This document shows positions 36,397 to 45,139 of a stretch of DNA of 64,000 nucleotides, piece after piece. This stretch comes from Phaeobacter cretensis. Lineage in GTDB: Bacteria > Pseudomonadota > Alphaproteobacteria > Rhodobacterales > Rhodobacteraceae. Both the position numbers and the translations under genes were made by a program. The DNA lies in the NCBI RefSeq assembly GCF_047372505.1, contig NZ_JBKBEU010000001.1:3100001-3164000 (forward strand). Direction: 5' to 3'. The notes under the pieces are model-generated. The model worked only from the letters and a program-made list of their open reading frames with translations. It searched no databases and was not told where the DNA came from. The stretch's first letter is position 1. Each line of letters opens with the position of its first letter.

Positions 36397-36424
36397 TAAA
36401 TATGATAATGCTGCAGTTGCACAA
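36397..36424 (-). promoter_or_regulatory. Candidate promoter of the DUF1127-CcsR operon
   Basis: Minus-strand TTGTGC, 16 bases, TATTTA, about 60 bases before the ATG. In Rhodobacter the homologous operon uses heat-shock sigma factors RpoHI/RpoHII; I do not see a convincing RpoH consensus here, so the sigma factor is uncertain. Confidence 0.35.
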
Positions 36425-36656
36425 TCCCTGAAAGTGGCAATTCTGCTATGCAGCAAATGCATGGGTTTCGTAGGGGTAAGTCGGTTGATATTGCTGAGTT
36501 ATGCGCCATGCCGAGTGATAGTGCCCAAATTCAGGGCAGTCTGTAAGCACCGCAGGGCTACCGCATAATGACTGGGCGTAAGAATCCTCACACGATCCGG
36601 GCTTGGGCTCAGCCGCTGCACCACTTATATGGCGAGAAACCAACAGGAGATCGGCT

Positions 36657-37727
36657 ATGACCCCCACCCAGGATGAGATTCGCGACGCCCTTGCGCGATT
36701 GCAATTGCCCGATGGCGGCACGCTGGTCTCGCGCGACATGCTGCGGGCCTTGATGGTCGATGGCAGCCGGGTCAGTTTTGTGATCGAAGCGCCTAATCCT
36801 CAGATTGCAGCGCAGATGGAGCCCCTCCGTCGCGCTGCTGAGGCCGCAGTGCTGGCGTTGCCGGGGGTGGAGAATGTATCCGCCGCTTTGACCGCCCATG
36901 CCGATGCCGCCAGCAAGCCTGCGCCGACTTTGAAGCTGGGCGGCCATCCGAAGCCTCAGCAAGGCCCGCTCAAACCCAGTGGTGTGAAGCGCATCCTGGC
37001 GGTTGGGTCCGGCAAGGGCGGAGTCGGAAAATCTACCGTCAGCGCCAACCTTGCTGTCGCACTCACCCGGCAAGGGCGCAAAGTGGGGCTGCTTGATGCG
37101 GATATATATGGGCCCAGTCAGCCGCGCATGATGGGGGCCAGCGGACGGCCGGCCAGCCCGGATGGCAAGATTATCGAACCGCTGCACGCGCATGGTGTCA
37201 CCCTGATGTCGATCGGCTTTATGGTGGATGAGGCCAAAGCCGTGGTCTGGCGTGGTCCGATGCTGATGGGCGCGTTGCAACAAATGCTTGGCCAGGTGAA
37301 CTGGGGTCAGCTGGACGTGTTGATCGTCGATCTGCCGCCCGGCACCGGCGATGTACAATTGACACTTTGCACCAAAGCGGAGCTGTCCGGTGCCATTGTT
37401 GTCTCTACTCCGCAGGATGTGGCGCTTTTGGATGCCCGCAAGGCGTTGGATATGTTCAATACGCTAAAGACCCCGGTACTTGGCCTGATCGAGAACATGT
37501 CCTTCTTTACCTGCCCGGATTGCGGCAGCGAGCACCACATCTTTGGCCATGGCGGCGTCGCAGCCGAAGCGAAGCAGCTGGGCATTCCTTTGTTGGGTGC
37601 GCTACCCATCGATCTGGAAACCCGGCTGTCGGGCGATAGTGGCACGCCCATCGCAGCAGGTGAGAGCGCCATGGCAGAGGCCTACGCCAAAATCGCCGAG
37701 GGGCTGATCGGCGGCGGCATGGCCTGA
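36657..37727 (+). CDS. apbC: Mrp/ApbC-type iron-sulfur cluster carrier ATPase
   Basis: 356 residues from ATG 36657, after CAGGAGA. An N-terminal DUF59/MIP18-like domain (TQDEIRDALARLQLPDGGTLVSRDM) is followed by a deviant Walker A GSGKGGVGKST (118-127), DADIYGPSQPRMMG, DLPPGTGDVQLT and the C-terminal cluster-binding pair in TCPDCGS. It assembles or delivers Fe-S clusters to apoproteins such as ThiC and BioB in this window. The 318-base gap upstream is shared with the divergent DUF1127 operon. Confidence 0.92.
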   Translation: MTPTQDEIRDALARLQLPDGGTLVSRDMLRALMVDGSRVSFVIEAPNPQIAAQMEPLRRAAEAAVLALPGVENVSAALTAHADAASKPAPTLKLGGHPKPQQGPLKPSGVKRILAVGSGKGGVGKSTVSANLAVALTRQGRKVGLLDADIYGPSQPRMMGASGRPASPDGKIIEPLHAHGVTLMSIGFMVDEAKAVVWRGPMLMGALQQMLGQVNWGQLDVLIVDLPPGTGDVQLTLCTKAELSGAIVVSTPQDVALLDARKALDMFNTLKTPVLGLIENMSFFTCPDCGSEHHIFGHGGVAAEAKQLGIPLLGALPIDLETRLSGDSGTPIAAGESAMAEAYAKIAEGLIGGGMA

Positions 37728-37866
37728 CCAGGACGCCGGTCCTTAGGGCCCGAGTGTACAGAGTATAATCGAAAGATCTCAGGCGGGGGCTGTGTCTCGC
37801 GCCAGCTGCAGCCGTTGTGCGGGTTGGGCCGCCTGCGCAGATCGTCCCAAGATAAGAGCTGTCATC

Positions 37867-37918
37867 TGGGATTTCATGGGCGCTGTGGGAAATCGTGGGT
37901 CTCGTGGGATTTCATGGG
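37867..37918 (+). promoter_or_regulatory. Six-fold TGGG array, probable MraZ-binding repeats
   Basis: TGGG occurs at 37867, 37877, 37886, 37896, 37905 and 37915, a strict 10/9/10/9/10 spacing (for example TGGGATTTCATGGG twice). MraZ of other bacteria binds TGGGN repeats about one helical turn apart near the dcw promoter. Here the array lies about 620 bases before mraZ in the 790-base gap after apbC, a gap without any credible gene. Confidence 0.6.
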
Positions 37919-38237
37919 TGGCTCTGCGGCAGCCCGGCCCGATTTTTCCGAATCATCCCGCCCTAAAGGTGGGTTTCGTGGCCGATTTAGCCCAAATCTA
38001 CATATTTCCATCCGATATTGTTGAGTGATCTCTTCGAACAAAGTGGGAACATTTGGATTCTTGAGGTATGAGTGCAATATTTTTGGGAAATCATGGCACT
38101 TTTTCCAAGTCTCGGATTGCGCCTATATGTAGTGTTCTTTGCGATTTGTTGATCTAAACATGGGAAAATTAGCAGGTCACAGGCGTGGAATCGGCGCGGC
38201 ATTATCTATATGTGATGAAGGCGTCTACAGAAAACAG

Positions 38238-38266
38238 TTGTCGCCCATGTAATCCCATAGTATCCC
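38238..38266 (+). promoter_or_regulatory. Candidate UpsM/dcw promoter
   Basis: TTGTCG (38238-38243), 17 bases, TATCCC (38261-38266). The -35 is fair, the -10 poor. A start near 38273 would give an RNA of about 210 nt up to the terminator at 38485, matching the size of R. sphaeroides UpsM. Confidence 0.4.
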
Positions 38267-38267
38267 T
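38244..38267 (-). promoter_or_regulatory. Inverted MraZ boxes overlapping the candidate promoter
   Basis: On the minus strand AGGGATACTATGGGATTACA plus TGGG gives three (A/T)GGG units exactly ten bases apart (plus-strand CCC(A/T) at 38244, 38254, 38264). They cover the spacer and -10 of the candidate promoter, a good place for repression by MraZ. Confidence 0.5.
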
Positions 38268-38272
38268 AGTGC

Positions 38273-38485
38273 ATCGAATGAGACGAAGAGCAGGGGCACC
38301 AAACGACCCCAACCAAGACTACTAAGAAGCAGGTTTCATACAGGCCTTCGCTTTCATCGAAAATAGAGAGATCCGGCGCGCGAGCGAGCAGACATCCCCC
38401 CAGGTGGCGCGCGCAGTCGGACACCCCGCATGTCGGGATTAGGGAGGCGGGTTGATCAGTGGCAGCAGATCAACCCGCCCCTTTT
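38273..38485 (+). ncRNA. upsM: UpsM-like leader RNA upstream of mraZ
   Basis: The stretch from the candidate promoter to the terminator has no reading frame and ends 52 bases before mraZ. In Rhodobacter sphaeroides the same position holds UpsM, an abundant 206-nt RNA formed by partial termination of the dcw transcript in its 5' leader. The assignment rests on position, length and the terminator; I cannot compare primary sequences. The 5' end is an estimate. Confidence 0.6.
38446..38485 (+). terminator. Terminator in the dcw leader
   Basis: Perfect 12-base-pair stem GGCGGGTTGATC/GATCAACCCGCC with a ten-base loop, then CCTTTT. It lies upstream of mraZ in the same direction, so dcw expression requires read-through or another start. 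Confidence 0.9.
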
Positions 38486-38536
38486 GCTTCTGGGGATTGG
38501 TTCGGCACGAGGGACGCTGGAAAAAGGGACGATAGA

Positions 38537-39040
38537 TTGGGCCGTAGGTTCAGAGGCGAAAGCCACCATAAGGTGGATACAAAGGGGCGGGTGTCGATTC
38601 CGGCCTCCTTTCGTCGTGTTCTCGAAGCGGGTGATCCCAATTGGCAATCTGGCGGCAACCCCGAACTGGTCATCGTCTACGGTGATCACCGTCGCAACTT
38701 TCTAGAATGTTATACGATGGAGGCGATCGAGGAAGTCGACGTCAAAATTGATGCTTTGCCGCGTGGATCGATGCCGCGTAAAATGCTGCAGCGCCTGTAC
38801 CATGGTCAGTCCTTTCCGACGACGGTAGATGAAACCGGGCGCCTTGTGCTGCCCGCTAAGCTGCGCAACAAGATTGATCTGGAATCCGAGGCCTTCTTTA
38901 TGGCGGCCGGCGATACCTTCCAGATCTGGAAGCCCGAAACCTACAATGAGGAAGAGATCGCAAAATCGGATGAGTGGCTGGAAGAGCTGCCCGATGGGTT
39001 TGATCCCGTGGAGTTCCTCGATGGCGCCGGAGGCGCTTAA
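38537..39040 (+). CDS. mraZ: Transcriptional regulator MraZ
   Basis: 167 residues from TTG 38537, seven bases after AAGGGA; the frame is open further upstream but runs into the leader terminator. Two AbrB-like half-domains each with the DxxGR loop: VDTKGRVSIPASFRRVL and VDETGRLVLPAKLRNKI. MraZ represses the dcw operon by binding direct repeats at its promoter. First gene of the dcw cluster, followed at three bases by rsmH. The first residues LGRRFRGESHHK are normal for the family in this order. Confidence 0.93.
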   Translation: MGRRFRGESHHKVDTKGRVSIPASFRRVLEAGDPNWQSGGNPELVIVYGDHRRNFLECYTMEAIEEVDVKIDALPRGSMPRKMLQRLYHGQSFPTTVDETGRLVLPAKLRNKIDLESEAFFMAAGDTFQIWKPETYNEEEIAKSDEWLEELPDGFDPVEFLDGAGGA

Positions 39041-39043
39041 TTC

Positions 39044-40048
39044 ATGACAACGGACCGCCCAACCTCAACCGGTCCTCACGTACCGGTTCTTCTGCGTCCG
39101 TTGTTGAAAGCTGTGGCACCGGTATCGGGCCGCTGGCTTGACGGTACATTTGGTGCTGGCGGCTATAGCCGTGGCTTGCTGGAGGCAGGGGCCGATCATG
39201 TAGTTGGCGTTGACCGCGATCCGCTGGCATTTGAAATCGCCGAGGATTGGATCGGTGACTACTCAGGCCGACTGACTCTGCGACAAGGTGTGTTTTCCCG
39301 AATGGATGAATATGCACAGGATTTGGACGGTGTGGTTCTGGATCTTGGCGTGTCCTCCATGCAGCTGGATCTCGCCGAACGCGGATTTTCCTTCATGCGC
39401 GATGGCCCCTTGGATATGCGGATGTCGCAGGATGGTCCGTCAGCAGCCGATCTTGTTGCGGATCTGGACGAGGCCGCACTGGCCGATATCCTGTTTCTGT
39501 TTGGCGAAGAGCGGGCCAGCCGTCGCATTGCCCGCGCTATCGTTAAGGCCCGGACCGAAGCCCCGATTGCCACGACATTGCAATTGGCGGGGATCATTGA
39601 GCATTGCTTGCCACGTGGAAAACCCGGTCAATCGCATCCCGCCACCCGCAGTTTCCAAGCGCTGCGCATCGCGGTGAATGCCGAATATGAAGAGCTGTTC
39701 GAGGGGCTTTTGGCCGCCGAACGTGCGCTTAAACCGGGTGGCCTTTTGGCGGTGGTGACCTTTCACTCTATCGAAGACCGTATGGTTAAACGGTTTTTCC
39801 AACATCGTGCGGGCAAAACCGGTCGCGCCAATCGTTACGCCCCCGAGGTGGAAGAAACGCCATCGCAGTTCACGCTGGTCACCCGCAAGGCTGTAGGTCC
39901 GGATGACGAAGAGCTGGCAGAAAACCCGCGTTCCCGGTCCGCCCGGTTGCGCGTCGGGCGTCGCACCGAGGCTGCGCCGATTGATATCAGCGCAAAAGAT
40001 ATTGGTATGCCGCAACTGAAACAGTCGTCGGCAAGAGAGAAACGGTGA
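39044..40048 (+). CDS. rsmH: 16S rRNA m4C1402 methyltransferase RsmH (MraW)
   Basis: 334 residues. SAM-binding motif DGTFGAGGYSRGLLEAG, VVGVDRDPLAF, LDLGVSSMQLDLAERGFSF, the inserted helical domain, and GGLLAVVTFHSIEDRMVKRFF. It N4-methylates C1402 in the ribosomal P site. The usual second gene of dcw clusters; its stop overlaps ftsL (TGATG). Confidence 0.97.
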   Translation: MTTDRPTSTGPHVPVLLRPLLKAVAPVSGRWLDGTFGAGGYSRGLLEAGADHVVGVDRDPLAFEIAEDWIGDYSGRLTLRQGVFSRMDEYAQDLDGVVLDLGVSSMQLDLAERGFSFMRDGPLDMRMSQDGPSAADLVADLDEAALADILFLFGEERASRRIARAIVKARTEAPIATTLQLAGIIEHCLPRGKPGQSHPATRSFQALRIAVNAEYEELFEGLLAAERALKPGGLLAVVTFHSIEDRMVKRFFQHRAGKTGRANRYAPEVEETPSQFTLVTRKAVGPDDEELAENPRSRSARLRVGRRTEAAPIDISAKDIGMPQLKQSSAREKR

Positions 40049-40422
40049 TGAAGACGCTGCTTTATGTCGCCACATGTTTGGCAGTTTTTGGTTTGGCTTT
40101 TTGGGCTTACCGCGAAAACTACACAACCCAGCAAGTGCTGAAGGAAACCCGGAGTCTGCAACGCCAGATCGGCCAGTCACAGGTTCGACTTAGTGTCTTG
40201 CGTGCTGAATGGGCCTATCTGAACCGTCCGGACCGGTTGCGTGAGCTGGCGGAATTGAACTTTGAGCGTCTCAATCTGTTGCCGCTGCGACCTGAGCAGT
40301 TTGGTCGCGTGGATGAGGTTGCCTATCCCCCCCGAGAGGATGAGTTGTTGGACTTCACCAATGGGGTCGAGGTTTCGTCGCTTGGGGCCGAAGGGCAGGC
40401 GACAACGGGAACGCAGCCATGA
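40048..40422 (+). CDS. ftsL: Cell division protein FtsL
   Basis: 124 residues from ATG 40048, overlapping the rsmH stop; a GTG one codon earlier is possible. One N-terminal membrane helix (TLLYVATCLAVFGLAFWAY), then a coiled-coil-like segment (TQQVLKETRSLQRQIGQSQVRLSVLRAEWAYLNRPDRLRELA) typical of FtsL, which forms the FtsBLQ complex that triggers septal synthesis. Short and poorly conserved; the assignment leans on position between rsmH and ftsI as well as topology. Confidence 0.88.
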   Translation: MKTLLYVATCLAVFGLAFWAYRENYTTQQVLKETRSLQRQIGQSQVRLSVLRAEWAYLNRPDRLRELAELNFERLNLLPLRPEQFGRVDEVAYPPREDELLDFTNGVEVSSLGAEGQATTGTQP

Positions 40423-42206
40423 TCCGCACGCCGCTTCGCCCGCTGGCCCGTATTCTGACCGCGCGTGCCCGGGGCGAGAACCCGGATGCGATTGAACGTG
40501 AAAATCTGCGTCAGCGCCACGCTGAAATTCAAACCTACGCCCGCCAGCGCGCTGAGGGGCGTCTGCTGGTTCTGGGCATGTTTTTCCTCTGCGCCTTTAC
40601 TGCGATTGGTGCACGTATGGCCACGCTTGCGACCTCCGAACCTGTCGAGCCCGTGGCAAGTGCCCCGGGCAGTGCCATCGCTATGCAGCGTGCAGACATC
40701 GTTGATCGTAAGGGGCGCATTCTTGCGACCAACTTTGAGACACATTCCCTCTACGCTCAGCCGCCGCAAATGGTTGATCCCGAAGGTGCGGCCCGCAGGC
40801 TGGTCGAAATTTTCCCCGATCTGGATCAGGACCGCCTGATCAGCGACTTTGTCGGCAAGCGTAAGTTTATATGGATCAAGAAGAAAATCAGCCCGGAGCA
40901 GAAACAGGCGGTCCATGACATCGGTGATCCCGGCCTGCTGTTCGGCCCCCGCGAAATGCGGCTTTACCCCAATGGCAGCGTCGCGGCGCATGTGCTGGGC
41001 GGGGCTGGTTTTGGCAAGGAAGGCGTGAGCGCCGCCGAGGTGATCGGTGTTGCAGGCGTTGAAAAACAATTCGACGACTATTTGCGCGATCCTGGCAATG
41101 GCGGCCGCCCTTTGCAGCTGTCGCTGGACCTGACGGTACAGGCCGCATCCGAACGTGTCCTGATGGGCGGCATGAAGCTGATGAACGCTAAGGGCGCGAC
41201 CTCCATCCTTATGGACGTCTATACAGGCGAAGTGATCTCAGTCGTGTCACTGCCGGATTTCGACCCCAATGATCGACCACGTCCGCCGACTTCGGGTTTT
41301 GATCCTTCTGACAGCCCGTTGTTTAACCGGGCGGTTCAGGGGGTCTATGAGCTGGGTTCAACCTTCAAGATTTTCACTGCAGCACAAGCGGTTGACTTGG
41401 GCATTGTGAATTCGGAAACCATAATCGACACTTCAGGGCCGATGCGGATCGGTCGCTACCCAATTGGTGAGTTTCACAATAAAAACTACGGTAAGTTGAG
41501 CGTCGCCGATATTATCGTCAACAGTTCCAACCGAGGTACCGGGCGCCTCGCGCTTCAGATTGGCGCAAAACGGCAGCAGACTTTCTTGCGTGCTCTGGGA
41601 ATGTTTGAACCCACACCAATCGAAATCGCCGAGGCCGCCGGCGGCAAGCCGCTGAAACCCCGTAAATGGGGTGAACTGAGTACAGTCACAATTTCCTATG
41701 GCCACGGGTTGTCCACCAGCCCGATGCATCTGGCTGCGGGGTATGCGGCGATTGCCAATGGCGGCCAATATGTTAGCCCCACCATCCTACGCCAGAAGGT
41801 GTCGCAACTGGGCCACCGGGTGATGTCGCCAGAGGCCGCGAGCCAGGCCCGAGCAATGCTGCGCAAGGTTGTTACGTCCGGGACCGCCAGCTTTGGCGAG
41901 GTTCCAGGCTATCAGGTTGGCGGCAAGACCGGTACGGCCGACAAACCGAAACCGCGTGGCGGCTACTATGAGAGTAAGGTCATCGCCACCTTCGCCGCGA
42001 TGTTCCCGGCCCATGATCCCAAATATGTGCTGGTGGTGACACTGGACGAGCCCTCGGTCATTGCCCATGGCGAGGAGCGGCGCACAGCTGGTTGGACAGC
42101 GGTGCCCGTGGCCGGCGAGATGATTGGCCGGATCGCACCCCTATTGGGGCTGCGACCACAAGTTGAACCCGATGAGATCACTGATATAACCCTCACCTCG
42201 AACTGA
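40419..42206 (+). CDS. ftsI: Septal peptidoglycan transpeptidase FtsI (PBP3)
   Basis: 595 residues. One membrane helix at about 48-70, a PBP dimerisation domain (starting RADIVDRKGRILATN) and the transpeptidase domain with S314-TFK317 (GSTFKIF), S369-S-N371 (VNSSNRG) and GGKTGTA. It crosslinks septal peptidoglycan together with FtsW, encoded at 51571. ATGA overlap with ftsL. Confidence 0.96.
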   Translation: MIRTPLRPLARILTARARGENPDAIERENLRQRHAEIQTYARQRAEGRLLVLGMFFLCAFTAIGARMATLATSEPVEPVASAPGSAIAMQRADIVDRKGRILATNFETHSLYAQPPQMVDPEGAARRLVEIFPDLDQDRLISDFVGKRKFIWIKKKISPEQKQAVHDIGDPGLLFGPREMRLYPNGSVAAHVLGGAGFGKEGVSAAEVIGVAGVEKQFDDYLRDPGNGGRPLQLSLDLTVQAASERVLMGGMKLMNAKGATSILMDVYTGEVISVVSLPDFDPNDRPRPPTSGFDPSDSPLFNRAVQGVYELGSTFKIFTAAQAVDLGIVNSETIIDTSGPMRIGRYPIGEFHNKNYGKLSVADIIVNSSNRGTGRLALQIGAKRQQTFLRALGMFEPTPIEIAEAAGGKPLKPRKWGELSTVTISYGHGLSTSPMHLAAGYAAIANGGQYVSPTILRQKVSQLGHRVMSPEAASQARAMLRKVVTSGTASFGEVPGYQVGGKTGTADKPKPRGGYYESKVIATFAAMFPAHDPKYVLVVTLDEPSVIAHGEERRTAGWTAVPVAGEMIGRIAPLLGLRPQVEPDEITDITLTSN

Positions 42207-42221
42207 TAAGTTGGGGTCGCT

Positions 42222-43706
42222 ATGCGCACCATTACAAACCGTCCTCTTAGCCAGCTGGGGCTGACCGCTCGCGGCGGTGTCGATCCGATGATCCACGATA
42301 TTGCCGTGGACAGCCGCAAGGTCACTGATGGGTCGTTGTTTGCGGCATTGCCCGGCAGTCAGGTGCACGGGGCCAAGTTCATTCCGGCAGCGCTTGGAAA
42401 TGGGGCTACGGCTATCCTGACCGATGCGGCTGGCGCTTCGATTGCTGCAGAATTGCTGAAACACAGCCATGTTGCGTTGGTGGTGGTTGAAGATCCGCGT
42501 CAGGCATTGGCCTACGCTGCGGCGCTGTGGTTCGGTGCGCAACCGCAGATCATGGTGGCGGTCACCGGCACCAATGGCAAAACCTCAGTCGCGAGCTTTG
42601 TACGACAGATCTGGTGCGAGTTGGGCCATATGGCCGTGAACCTTGGCACCACTGGCGTCGAAGGCGCCTGGAGCCATCCGCTCAATCAGACGACACCTGA
42701 GCCGATTACCCTGCATGATGCGCTGTCCGAGGCAGCGGCGGCGGGCGTGACCCATGCTGCGATGGAGGCATCTTCCCACGGGTTGGATCAACGTCGTTTG
42801 GATGGTGTCCATCTGGCCGCAGCGGGCTTTACCAATTTTACGCAAGATCATCTGGACTATCACGAGAGTTTTGAGGCCTATTTCGCCGCCAAGGCTGGGT
42901 TGTTTCGCCGGGTGTTGCCGGATGACGGTGTGACCGTGATCAATATGGACGATCCGCGCGGGCCTGAGATGCGTGCGGTTGCGGCTGCACGCGGGCAGGA
43001 GGTGATCTCGGTCGGGCGTGGGCTTGGTGATCTTAGCCTGGTGGGGGCGCGCTATGATGCCGCGGGGCAGGAAATGCGGTTCACCTGGCATGATCGTTCC
43101 TACCAGAGCCAGTTGAAATTGATCGGAGGTTTTCAGGCGGAAAACATCCTCTTGGCTTGTGGGTTGGTGATTGCCAGTGGCGAAGATCCGGAGGCGGTGT
43201 TTGCAACCCTTCCATTCCTTCAGACGGTGCGAGGTCGGATGCAGCTTGCGGCGACCCGCGAGAATGGCGCAACCGTCTTTGTAGATTACGCCCATACCCC
43301 CGATGCAGTGGCAACTGCGATCAAGGCGCTGCGGCCACATGTTTTGGGCCGACTGGTCGCCATCATTGGCGCAGGCGGAGATCGCGATGCGGCCAAGCGC
43401 CCGCTGATGGGGCAAGCCGCCGTTGAGAACGCCGACCTCGTCATTGTGACTGATGACAACCCTCGCAGCGAAGATCCGGCCGTAATCCGTGCCGCCGTCA
43501 AGGGTGGCGCACCCGAGGCGTTGGAGGTCGGTGACCGGGCTGAGGCGATCCTGCGCGGTGTTGATGCGCTGGGGCCGGGGGACGCTTTGCTGATTTGTGG
43601 CAAGGGGCATGAAACCGGACAGATCGTTGGCACGGATGTGCTGCCGTTTGATGATGTTGAGCAGGCCAGCATGGCCGTTGCTGCGCTCGACGGGAGGTTG
43701 GTATGA
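42222..43706 (+). CDS. murE: UDP-MurNAc-tripeptide synthetase MurE
   Basis: 494 residues. Mur ligase with ATP loop VTGTNGKTSV, TTGVEGAW, FTNFTQDHLDYHESFEAYF (carbamylated-lysine region AKAGLF), FVDYAHTPDAV and the meso-DAP-type signature DDNPRSEDP, so it should add meso-diaminopimelate to UDP-MurNAc-L-Ala-D-Glu. Fifteen bases after ftsI; overlaps murF by four bases. Confidence 0.96.
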   Translation: MRTITNRPLSQLGLTARGGVDPMIHDIAVDSRKVTDGSLFAALPGSQVHGAKFIPAALGNGATAILTDAAGASIAAELLKHSHVALVVVEDPRQALAYAAALWFGAQPQIMVAVTGTNGKTSVASFVRQIWCELGHMAVNLGTTGVEGAWSHPLNQTTPEPITLHDALSEAAAAGVTHAAMEASSHGLDQRRLDGVHLAAAGFTNFTQDHLDYHESFEAYFAAKAGLFRRVLPDDGVTVINMDDPRGPEMRAVAAARGQEVISVGRGLGDLSLVGARYDAAGQEMRFTWHDRSYQSQLKLIGGFQAENILLACGLVIASGEDPEAVFATLPFLQTVRGRMQLAATRENGATVFVDYAHTPDAVATAIKALRPHVLGRLVAIIGAGGDRDAAKRPLMGQAAVENADLVIVTDDNPRSEDPAVIRAAVKGGAPEALEVGDRAEAILRGVDALGPGDALLICGKGHETGQIVGTDVLPFDDVEQASMAVAALDGRLV

Positions 43707-45112
43707 CGCTTTGGACTGCGGCTGAGGCGGCGGCCGCCACCGGTGGGCAGGCGCATGGCGATTGGCACGTTGATGGGATTTCGATCGACACCCGAAGTAT
43801 TGCGCCGGGCGATTTGTTCGTGGCGCTGAAAGCAGCGCGTGACGGTCATGACTTTGTGGCGCAGGCGCTGGAAAAAGGCGCCGGCGCGGCACTGGTTTCT
43901 CGCTGGCCAGAGGGGGTTGCGGAAGATGCCCCTTTGTTGGTGGTTGAGGACGTGCAGACCGGGCTGGAGGCTTTGGGTCGGGCAGGGCGCGCGCGTACGG
44001 ATGCGCGGGTTATTGCGGTCACAGGCTCGGTTGGCAAGACATCGACCAAGGAAATGCTGGCGCGGATATTGTCCGACCAGGGGCGCACCCACGCGGCAGT
44101 CGCAAGTTATAACAATCACTGGGGGGTGCCGTTAACGCTGGCTCGAATGCCGCGTGACAGCGATTTTGCCGTGATCGAAATCGGCATGAACCACCCTGGT
44201 GAGATTAGCCCACTGGCCAAGCAGGCCCGCCCGCATGTGGCGATGGTGACAACGGTTGCCCCGGTGCATCTGGAAGCGTTTGACACGATCGAGGGCATCG
44301 CCGCCGAAAAGGCCGCAATCATGGATGGTCTCGAGCCGGGGGGCGTTGCTGTTCTCAATGCTGATATTACCGAGGCCAATGTCCTCCGCGCCGGTGCACA
44401 GAAATCAGAGGTTGATGCCCGTTGGTTCGGGAGTTCGGCGCAGCACGGCCAGCTTGATTACGTCTTGCTATCTACCGTCCTGAATGGCGATGAAACCGTG
44501 GCGCAGGTGCGAATGGAAGATCGGAATTTCATCTTGCATATCCAGTCGCTTGGCGCGCACTTTGCGATGAACGCACTGGGCGCGCTTGCCTGTGTGTCCG
44601 CTCTTGGGGTGAACCTTGCCAAAGCCGTGCAGAGCTTATCGCTCTGGTCTCCGGTGACAGGCCGCGGCGCGCGGGAGACTGTGAGCCTTGGTGCGGGCAA
44701 AGGCGAGATCCTGATGCTGGATGACAGCTACAATGCCAACCCGGCCTCTGTCGCGGCCGCGTTGACAGTTTTGGCTGCCACCCGCTGTGAGGGGCGGCGT
44801 ATCGCCTATCTGGGAGATATGAAAGAACTCGGGCCAGAGGAAGCGGCACTACATAGCGATCTTGCACGGCTACCTGCCATTCATGATATTGATCAGATCC
44901 ACTGTATCGGCCCGCTGATGGGCGCGTTGCACGCGGCTCTTCCTGTGGAGAAACGTGGTCGCCACTATGCCATCAGCGCCGAGGCCTGCGCTGATCTGCG
45001 GGGTCATCTTCGCGCGGGTGATGTCGTGCTCGCCAAAGGGTCGTTGAGTATGGCGTTGGCCAAGATTGTTGACGGCATCCGCGAATTGGGTCATGGCGAG
45101 GCCACTTTCTGA
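43703..45112 (+). CDS. murF: UDP-MurNAc-tripeptide D-Ala-D-Ala ligase MurF
   Basis: 469 residues. ATP loop VTGSVGKTSTKEML, NNHWGVPLTLARM, IEIGMNHPGEI, and LDDSYNANPASVAAAL in the C-terminal domain. It adds D-Ala-D-Ala, made by Ddl (57362-58282), to complete the pentapeptide. ATGA overlap with murE. Confidence 0.96.
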   Translation: MTLWTAAEAAAATGGQAHGDWHVDGISIDTRSIAPGDLFVALKAARDGHDFVAQALEKGAGAALVSRWPEGVAEDAPLLVVEDVQTGLEALGRAGRARTDARVIAVTGSVGKTSTKEMLARILSDQGRTHAAVASYNNHWGVPLTLARMPRDSDFAVIEIGMNHPGEISPLAKQARPHVAMVTTVAPVHLEAFDTIEGIAAEKAAIMDGLEPGGVAVLNADITEANVLRAGAQKSEVDARWFGSSAQHGQLDYVLLSTVLNGDETVAQVRMEDRNFILHIQSLGAHFAMNALGALACVSALGVNLAKAVQSLSLWSPVTGRGARETVSLGAGKGEILMLDDSYNANPASVAAALTVLAATRCEGRRIAYLGDMKELGPEEAALHSDLARLPAIHDIDQIHCIGPLMGALHAALPVEKRGRHYAISAEACADLRGHLRAGDVVLAKGSLSMALAKIVDGIRELGHGEATF

Positions 45113-45139
45113 ATTTTGATGAATTGAGGACCAGCTGAC

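Noticed and set aside
37728..38536. Possible RNase P RNA in the long gap before mraZ
   Set aside because: No GAAAGTCCGGGCT-like core or matching 3' end on either strand; the UpsM-like leader explains the terminator better.
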